Source of the DNA: Sulfitobacter sp.
GTDB taxonomy: Bacteria > Pseudomonadota > Alphaproteobacteria > Rhodobacterales > Rhodobacteraceae
Direction of reading: 5' to 3'
Length of the DNA: 12,222 nt
Assembly (NCBI GenBank): GCA_024636405.1
Contig: JAGXHC010000242.1
Location: forward strand, 1 to 12,222
The first letter of the stretch is position 1, and every line of letters starts with the position of its first letter. A model generated the notes under the pieces. It did no database searches, had not been told where the DNA came from, and worked only from the letters and a program-made list of their open reading frames with translations. A program made the translations under genes and the position numbers. This document shows positions 6,691 through 12,222 of this stretch, in pieces.

Positions 6691-7112
6691 CCACGATCAA
6701 CGGACAGTGCCTGTGCGGCGCGGTGCGGGTGAGCGCGACGGCGACAGATCCGATTGTGCGGGCCTGTCATTGTGACATGTGCCGCCGCCACACCAGTTCG
6801 ATGTTCATGTCGCTGGCCACCGACCCCGGCAGCCTGCGCTTTGACGGACCAGTCAAAAGCTTTGTGTCATCCGACTGGGCAGAGCGGGGGTTCTGTTCGG
6901 AATGCGGATCGACGCTGTGGTACGGGACGCGGCACGACGGGGTGCGCAATGTCGCCGCCGGGCTGTTCGACGGCGCGGCGGGTGCGCCGCTTAAACTGGA
7001 ATTCTTTGCCGATATGTGTCCGCAGGGCTATGCCCTTGCCGGGGATCACAAGCGGCTGAACACGCAGCAGACCATAGCGCTGTTTGCGCCGACAGGAGGA
7101 ACTGAACAATGA
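6687..7112 (+). CDS. GFA/CENP-V family zinc protein (second of a tandem pair)
   Basis: This 141-residue protein carries the same single GFA domain: QCLCGAV near the N-terminus, ACHCDMCRRH, and FCSECGSTLWY, which give the usual zinc cysteine sets, followed by AAGLFDGA. It starts at GTG 6687, overlapping the stop of the first GFA gene by four bases, with GCGGAGGA upstream. Its own stop overlaps the gltB ATG as ATGA. Translation of this gene therefore probably feeds ribosomes directly into gltB. Compared with its neighbour it differs between the conserved blocks (for example HTSSMFMS against WSGSMQMG), so the copies have diverged and need not share a substrate. No catalytic function can be assigned from sequence alone. 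Confidence 0.88.
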   Translation: MTTINGQCLCGAVRVSATATDPIVRACHCDMCRRHTSSMFMSLATDPGSLRFDGPVKSFVSSDWAERGFCSECGSTLWYGTRHDGVRNVAAGLFDGAAGAPLKLEFFADMCPQGYALAGDHKRLNTQQTIALFAPTGGTEQ

Positions 7113-10100
7113 CCACATATGATGACGCCTGGGTTGCCCGCGAAGAAGCAAAGCGTGCCTTTATGGCGGAACAGGGTCTGTATTCTGCGGAGGAGGAACG
7201 TTCTTCCTGCGGAGTCGGGCTGGTTGTGAACATTGACGGATCGAAGTCGCGTGAGGTCGTGTTGAACGGGATCAAGGCGCTTAAGGCGATCTGGCACCGG
7301 GGTGCGGTGGATGCGGACGGCAAGACCGGCGATGGCGCGGGGATACATGTGCAAATCCCGGTGCCGTTCTTTTGGGATCAGGTGAAACGCACCGGCCATA
7401 CCCCGCGCGAAGATGAATTGTTTGCGGTGGGACAGGTGTTTTTGCCGCGCACGAACTTTGCCGCGCAGGAGACATGCCGCACCATCGTAGAGACTGAAGT
7501 GCTGCGTATGGGGCACTATATTTACGGCTGGCGCCATGTTCCGGTGGATATTGCGGTGCTGGGCGAAAAGGCCAATGCGACGCGGCCCGAGATTGAACAG
7601 ATCCTGATTTCCAATGCCAAGGGTGTGGACGAGGAGACATTCGAGCGCGAGCTTTATGTGATCCGGCGGCGGATTGAGAAGGCGGCGTTGGCGGCACAGG
7701 TGCCAGCGCTTTATATTGCGTCGCTGTCGTGCCGGTCGATCATCTACAAGGGGATGATGCTGGCGCAGGATGTGGCCAGTTTCTATCCCGATCTGATGGA
7801 TGACCGGGTTGTCAGCGCGTTTGCGATCTATCACCAGCGTTATTCGACCAATACCTTTCCGCAATGGTGGCTGGCACAGCCGTTTCGCATGCTCGCGCAT
7901 AACGGTGAGATCAACACGCTGAAGGGCAACCTTAACTGGATGAAAAGTCATGAGATCCGCATGGCGTCGGGGACGTTTGGCGAATGGGCCGATGACATCA
8001 AGCCGATCGTCGCCGCAGGATCATCGGATTCCGCCGCATTGGATGCGGTTTTTGAGGTGTTGGTGCGGGCGGGGCGGTCTGCGCCGATGGCCAAGACAAT
8101 GCTGGTGCCTGAAAGCTGGTCCAAGCAGGCGGTGGAGTTGCCGCAGGCGTGGCGCGACATGTATTCCTATTGCAACTCGGTGATGGAGCCTTGGGACGGG
8201 CCTGCGGCATTGGCGATGACCGATGGCCGTTGGGTTTGTGCCGGGCTTGACCGGAACGGGCTGCGGCCCATGCGGTACGTCGTGACCGCCGACGGTATGC
8301 TAATCGCGGGATCAGAGGCCGGAATGGTGCCGTTGGATGAGGCACAGATCGTCAGTAAAGGCGCATTGGGGCCTGGTCAGCTTATCTCGGTCGATATGAG
8401 GGAAGGGCGGCTTTTTCACGACGAGGAGATAAAGAACAAGCTGTCGGCAAGCCAGCCGTTCGGGGATTGGGTCGGCAAGATCAACGAACTGGACGAGGCG
8501 CTGGGCGCGGTGACGGAAGTGCCGCTGTTTGAGGGGACGGAGTTGCGGCGGCGGCAGGTGGCTGCGGGCTATACCATCGAGGATCTGGAACAGATCCTTG
8601 CGCCAATGGCAGAGGACGGCAAAGAGGCGCTCGCCAGCATGGGGGATGATACCCCGTCGGCAGTTTTGTCGAACCAGTACCGGCCGCTGAGCCATTTCTT
8701 TCGGCAGAACTTTAGCCAGGTGACGAATCCGCCGATTGACAGCCTGCGGGAATATCGGGTGATGAGCCTGAAGACCCGGTTTGGCAACCTCAAGAACGTG
8801 CTGGACGAAGACAGCAGCCAGACGGAAATTCTGGTGCTGGACAGCCCATTTGTGGCCAATGCCCAGTTCGACGAGCTGGTGTCGCATTTCAATGCGGCGT
8901 TGTTCACCATCGATTGTACGTTCGAGCCGGGCGGCGCAAATCTGAACGCCGGATTGGCCCGCATCAGAGCCGAAGCGGAGGACGCGGTGCGGTCCGGCGC
9001 GGGGCATCTGGTGCTGACGGATCAGCACAGCAGCGAAGGCCGGGTGGCGATGCCGATGATTTTGGCAACCAGCGCGGTGCACAGCCATCTGGTGCGCAAG
9101 GGGCTGCGGACGTTTACGTCGCTGAACGTGCGTTCGGCGGAATGTGTCGATGCGCATTACTTTGCGGTGCTGGTCGGGTGCGGTGCGACGGTCGTAAATG
9201 CCTATCTGGCGGAAGATTCGCTGGCCGACAGGATCGGGCGTGGATTGCTGGATGTGTCTCTGACACAGGCGATTGCGCGGTATCGGACTGCGATTGATCA
9301 GGGTCTGCTCAAGATCATGGCGAAGATGGGCATCAGCGTTGTGTCGTCCTATCGCGGCGGCCTGAACTTTGAGGCGGTCGGATTGAGCCGGGCGATGGTT
9401 GCGGAATTCTTTCCCGGCATGATCAGCCGGATCAGCGGTATCGGTGTGACCGGTATTCAGCGCAAGGCCGAAGGCGTCCACACACAGGGCTGGCGGGGCG
9501 ATGGCGTTGTCCTGCCGATCGGCGGTTTTTACAAGGCACGCACCAGCGGCGAGACGCACGCATGGGAAGCGACCAGCATGCATATGCTTCAGATGGCGTG
9601 TAACAAAGCCTCGTATGAGATGTGGAAGCAGTATTCCGCAAAGATGAAGAGCAATCCGCCGATCCATCTGCGCGATCTGCTGGACATCAAACCGATGGGC
9701 GCGCCGGTTCCTTTGGAAGAGGTAGAGAGCATTACCACCATTCGCCGGCGCTTTGTCACACCGGGGATGAGCCTGGGGGCGTTGTCGCCCGAGGCGCACA
9801 AGACGCTGAACGTGGCCATGAACCGCATCGGCGCCAAATCCGACAGCGGCGAGGGCGGCGAAGATCCGGCGCATTTCGTGCCCGAATCCAACGGCGATAA
9901 TCCGTCCGCAAAAATCAAACAGGTCGCCTCGGGGCGCTTTGGTGTGACGGCGGAATACCTGAACCAGTGCGAAGAGCTTGAGATCAAGGTGGCGCAGGGT
10001 GCCAAGCCCGGCGAGGGGGGCCAGTTACCCGGCATGAAAGTGACCGAGCTGATTGCCCGCCTGCGGCATTCGACGCCCGGTGTGATGCTGATTTCACCGC

Positions 10101-11641
10101 CGCCGCACCATGATATCTATTCCATCGAGGATCTGGCGCAGCTGATCTATGACCTCAAGCAGATCAACCCGCGCGCCAAGGTGACGGTGAAATTGGTTGC
10201 GTCCAGCGGGGTCGGCACAATTGCCGCCGGCGTGGCCAAGGCCAAGGCCGATATTATCCTGATCTCCGGTCATAACGGTGGCACCGGCGCGTCGCCTGCG
10301 ACATCCATCAAATATGCGGGTCTGCCGTGGGAAATGGGTCTGACCGAAGCGCATCAGGTGCTGTCGATGAACAACCTGCGCGGGCGCGTGACATTGCGCA
10401 CCGATGGCGGGTTGCGCACCGGGCGTGACATTGTGATGGCTGCGATGCTGGGGGCCGAGGAATATGGCATCGGCACCGCTGCGTTGATTGCAATGGGGTG
10501 CATCATGGTGCGTCAGTGCCAGTCCAACACCTGCCCGGTGGGTGTGTGCACGCAGGACGAAAGCCTGCGCGCGAAGTTTACCGGCAATGCGGACAAGGTG
10601 GTTAACCTGATCGGGTTCTATGCCCAGGAAGTGCGCGAAATTCTGGCCAGCATCGGGGCGCGCAGCATTGATGACGTGATCGGGCGCGCGGATTTGCTGA
10701 CGCAGGTCAGCCGGGGTTCGGCGCATCTGGATGATCTGGACCTCAACCCGCTGCTGATCACCGTCGATGGTGCGGCGGACATCGTTTATGACCGGGACAA
10801 GCCGCGCAATGCGGTGCTGGACACGCTGGACGCCAAGATCGTGCGCGACGCGGCGCGGTTCCTTGAGGATGGCGAAAAGATGCAGCTTTCCTATGCGGTG
10901 CAGAATACACACCGCACGGTCGGCACGCGGATCAGCAGCCATATCGTGCGCAAATTCGGCATGAACAACAGCCTGCAAACCAACCACCTGACCGTCAAAC
11001 TGACGGGGTCGGCGGGGCAATCGCTGGGGGCGTTCGCGGTCAAGGGACTAAAGCTGGAAGTATCTGGGGATGCCAATGATTATGTCGGCAAAGGATTGTC
11101 CGGTGGCATGATTGTTGTACGCCCGCCGATGGCGAGCACGATTGTCGCGTCCGAGAACACAATTATTGGCAATACCGTGCTTTACGGCGCAACTGCGGGA
11201 TATCTGTTTGCCGCTGGCCGTGCCGGGGAACGGTTTGCGGTGCGCAATTCCGGCGCAAAGGTCGTGATTGAGGGCTGCGGCAGCAATGGGTGCGAATATA
11301 TGACCGGCGGCGTTGCGGTGATACTGGGCGAGATCGGCGCGAACTTTGCCGCCGGAATGACGGGCGGTATGGCGTATCTTTACGATCCTGATGGCCGCGC
11401 GCCTGCACTGATGAACCGCGAAACCATTGTGACCTGTCCGGTGAGCGTCGATCATTGGCTGGGTCAGCTAGAAGAACTGCTGGAAATGCACATCGCAGAG
11501 ACCGGAAGCCGCAAGGCCGCGGAAATCCTGCAAAACTGGGACATCGAGAAGGCGAACTTTCTTCAGATATGCCCCAAGGAGATGTTGGTGCATCTGCCAG
11601 CGCCGCTGAGCAATGAACAGGTTTCAATGCCGGCAGAGTGA
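7109..11641 (+). CDS. gltB: Glutamate synthase (NADPH) large (alpha) subunit GltB
   Basis: This 1510-residue enzyme hydrolyses glutamine, channels the ammonia through the protein and makes glutamate from 2-oxoglutarate. In order: a propeptide of about 33 residues; a class II amidotransferase domain whose nucleophile is C34 in SSCGVGL (expected mature N-terminus), with RYSTNTFP and HNGEINT (H264-) further on; a central domain (about 480-770); the FMN/2-oxoglutarate barrel (about 820-1200) with KLVASSGVGTIAAG from K1028 and HNGGTGASP; the [3Fe-4S] cysteines C1131, C1137, C1142; and a C-terminal GXGXG beta-helix (about 1270-1470) with GLSGGMIVV and CEYMTGG. Full length matches the family (about 1480-1520). 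ATG at 7109 overlaps the previous stop (ATGA) and has AGGAGGA eight bases upstream. The usual GDHGCEYMTGG appears here as GSNGCEYMTGG, which I believe is common in alphaproteobacteria. A strong hairpin follows. Confidence 0.98.
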   Translation: MTTYDDAWVAREEAKRAFMAEQGLYSAEEERSSCGVGLVVNIDGSKSREVVLNGIKALKAIWHRGAVDADGKTGDGAGIHVQIPVPFFWDQVKRTGHTPREDELFAVGQVFLPRTNFAAQETCRTIVETEVLRMGHYIYGWRHVPVDIAVLGEKANATRPEIEQILISNAKGVDEETFERELYVIRRRIEKAALAAQVPALYIASLSCRSIIYKGMMLAQDVASFYPDLMDDRVVSAFAIYHQRYSTNTFPQWWLAQPFRMLAHNGEINTLKGNLNWMKSHEIRMASGTFGEWADDIKPIVAAGSSDSAALDAVFEVLVRAGRSAPMAKTMLVPESWSKQAVELPQAWRDMYSYCNSVMEPWDGPAALAMTDGRWVCAGLDRNGLRPMRYVVTADGMLIAGSEAGMVPLDEAQIVSKGALGPGQLISVDMREGRLFHDEEIKNKLSASQPFGDWVGKINELDEALGAVTEVPLFEGTELRRRQVAAGYTIEDLEQILAPMAEDGKEALASMGDDTPSAVLSNQYRPLSHFFRQNFSQVTNPPIDSLREYRVMSLKTRFGNLKNVLDEDSSQTEILVLDSPFVANAQFDELVSHFNAALFTIDCTFEPGGANLNAGLARIRAEAEDAVRSGAGHLVLTDQHSSEGRVAMPMILATSAVHSHLVRKGLRTFTSLNVRSAECVDAHYFAVLVGCGATVVNAYLAEDSLADRIGRGLLDVSLTQAIARYRTAIDQGLLKIMAKMGISVVSSYRGGLNFEAVGLSRAMVAEFFPGMISRISGIGVTGIQRKAEGVHTQGWRGDGVVLPIGGFYKARTSGETHAWEATSMHMLQMACNKASYEMWKQYSAKMKSNPPIHLRDLLDIKPMGAPVPLEEVESITTIRRRFVTPGMSLGALSPEAHKTLNVAMNRIGAKSDSGEGGEDPAHFVPESNGDNPSAKIKQVASGRFGVTAEYLNQCEELEIKVAQGAKPGEGGQLPGMKVTELIARLRHSTPGVMLISPPPHHDIYSIEDLAQLIYDLKQINPRAKVTVKLVASSGVGTIAAGVAKAKADIILISGHNGGTGASPATSIKYAGLPWEMGLTEAHQVLSMNNLRGRVTLRTDGGLRTGRDIVMAAMLGAEEYGIGTAALIAMGCIMVRQCQSNTCPVGVCTQDESLRAKFTGNADKVVNLIGFYAQEVREILASIGARSIDDVIGRADLLTQVSRGSAHLDDLDLNPLLITVDGAADIVYDRDKPRNAVLDTLDAKIVRDAARFLEDGEKMQLSYAVQNTHRTVGTRISSHIVRKFGMNNSLQTNHLTVKLTGSAGQSLGAFAVKGLKLEVSGDANDYVGKGLSGGMIVVRPPMASTIVASENTIIGNTVLYGATAGYLFAAGRAGERFAVRNSGAKVVIEGCGSNGCEYMTGGVAVILGEIGANFAAGMTGGMAYLYDPDGRAPALMNRETIVTCPVSVDHWLGQLEELLEMHIAETGSRKAAEILQNWDIEKANFLQICPKEMLVHLPAPLSNEQVSMPAE

Positions 11642-11649
11642 ATGGCGGT

Positions 11650-11675
11650 GCCCCTCGCCGGTGGTGGGGGGCTTT
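11650..11675 (+). terminator. Strong intrinsic terminator after gltB
   Basis: Nine bases after the gltB stop, GCCCCTCGCC (11650-11659) pairs with GGTGGGGGGC (11663-11672) through a GGT loop, giving a 10-bp stem with two G-U pairs, followed by TTT. The T-run is short but the stem is very GC-rich. It separates the GOGAT unit from the lipoprotein gene downstream. Confidence 0.75.
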
Positions 11676-11742
11676 ACCATTGCCGGGCGAACGCTATCTG
11701 ACGCGAGAGTTGTTTGTTGTTCATGTTCTGAAAGGCGTCCAC

Positions 11743-12222
11743 GTGATCCGACTGTTAAGTTGCCTTTTTCTGGTGCTGGTCATCACCGGCTGCACCGATA
11801 CGGCCCCGCGCGGCGGTGGGGATATTCTGGTGCTTGGCGATTCTGTGATGGCGTGGAATGGCAGCGGCGGGCGCGCAATACCCGATGTGATCGCCACATC
11901 GCTGCGCCGCACCGTGGTCAGCAAGGCAGTGCCGGGAGCGCAATTTCAAAACGGTTCCATGATTGCTTCGGCTGTCGGGTTCAACATTCAGAAACAGTTT
12001 CCCGGCGGTCAGTGGAACTGGATCGTGATGAACGGCGGCGCGAATGATCTGAGCGCCGACTGCGGCTGTGGAAAATGTGGCGCGGTGGTCAATGGGTTGA
12101 TCACCAGCGACGGACAATCAGGCGCAATTCCCACGTTTCTGCGCAGCGTTCGGGCGCGCAGCGGTGCGCGGGTGTTGTGGATGGGATATTATGCCGGCAG
12201 TGGCAAAGGATCCTTTGAGGGG
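11743..12222 (+). CDS. SGNH/GDSL-hydrolase-type lipoprotein (3' cut by window)
   Basis: The frame is open to the end of the window (160 codons). A GTG start at 11743 has GAAAGG seven bases upstream and gives a short lipoprotein signal: a positive N-terminus, a hydrophobic core LFLVLV, and the lipobox ITGC with the lipidated cysteine at C17. The mature part opens with LVLGDSVMAW, block I of the SGNH hydrolase superfamily with nucleophile S34, and later shows GGAND, the block III asparagine region. The block V D-x-x-H lies beyond the window. Family members are esterases, lipases or acetyl-transfer/deacetylase enzymes acting on lipids or cell-surface polysaccharides; the substrate is not predictable here. 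Unusually, a CGCGKC cluster (C107, C109, C112) follows GGAND. A TTG start at 11680 is in frame but overlaps no good ribosome site. It is expected on the periplasmic face of a membrane. Confidence 0.82.
   Translation, partial: MIRLLSCLFLVLVITGCTDTAPRGGGDILVLGDSVMAWNGSGGRAIPDVIATSLRRTVVSKAVPGAQFQNGSMIASAVGFNIQKQFPGGQWNWIVMNGGANDLSADCGCGKCGAVVNGLITSDGQSGAIPTFLRSVRARSGARVLWMGYYAGSGKGSFEG

Noticed and set aside
7109..7207. A separate small gene or wrong start at the gltB N-terminus before C34
   Set aside because: A cleaved propeptide of about this length is normal for GltB, and the ATG has a good ribosome site and an overlap with the preceding stop.
8312..9874. Minus-strand open frame of 520 codons inside gltB
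   Set aside because: It lies wholly within the GltB coding region whose domains are intact. The translation is rich in R, H, Q and P with no domain pattern, typical of an antisense shadow.
11613..12047. + strand open frame of 144 codons across the gltB end and the lipoprotein start
   Set aside because: It runs through the terminator after gltB and is out of frame with the SGNH protein, which has a lipobox, GDS and GGAND motifs in the other frame.

Overview
The window is a dense, moderately GC-rich stretch of bacterial chromosome. The protein families, their order and their sequence style (an alphaproteobacterial GltB/GltD pair, an NDUFA9-like protein next to UppP, an EutB/EutC/DoeB-like trio) suggest an alphaproteobacterium, most likely a marine Rhodobacterales (Roseobacter-type) organism. 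This placement is by recognition, not by a database search. Nearly all genes lie on the + strand and are tightly packed, with several 1-4 base start/stop overlaps; one tRNA lies on the - strand.

Region 1 (1-2399) is the end of a catabolic operon: the C-terminal half of an ornithine-cyclodeaminase/EutC-type imine reductase, a PLP-dependent threonine-dehydratase/EutB-type enzyme, and a zinc deacylase of the DoeB/EutE (aspartoacylase) family. Together these look like part of an ectoine/hydroxyectoine breakdown pathway, or a related one that processes N-acylated beta-hydroxy amino acids. Region 2 (2400-2736) holds a long AT-rich hairpin, a - strand tRNA-Leu(CAG) with its own good promoter, and a probable + strand promoter. 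Region 3 (2737-4529) is a two-gene unit: an NDUFA9-like NAD(P)-binding protein and undecaprenyl-diphosphate phosphatase UppP.

Region 4 (4530-11675) is the glutamate synthase locus. gltD comes first, then two tandem, related GFA/CENP-V-type zinc proteins, then gltB, closed by a strong hairpin terminator. The two GFA genes and gltB are chained by 4-base overlaps, so they are probably translated together. GltB takes the amide of glutamine and makes glutamate from 2-oxoglutarate, with GltD feeding electrons from NADPH. A near-identical palindrome followed by a T-run (AGGTCAG-N4-GCTGACTTTT) stands in front of both gltD and the GFA-gltB unit, and three 11-bp repeats lie upstream of the second copy. 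Region 5 (11743 to the end) is the start of a lipoprotein of the SGNH/GDSL hydrolase fold, cut by the window edge.

I see no phage genes, insertion sequences or CRISPR arrays. The most unusual points are the GFA pair embedded in the GOGAT locus, the duplicated palindrome at both GOGAT units, and the non-standard composition of the EutC-EutB-DoeB-like operon.
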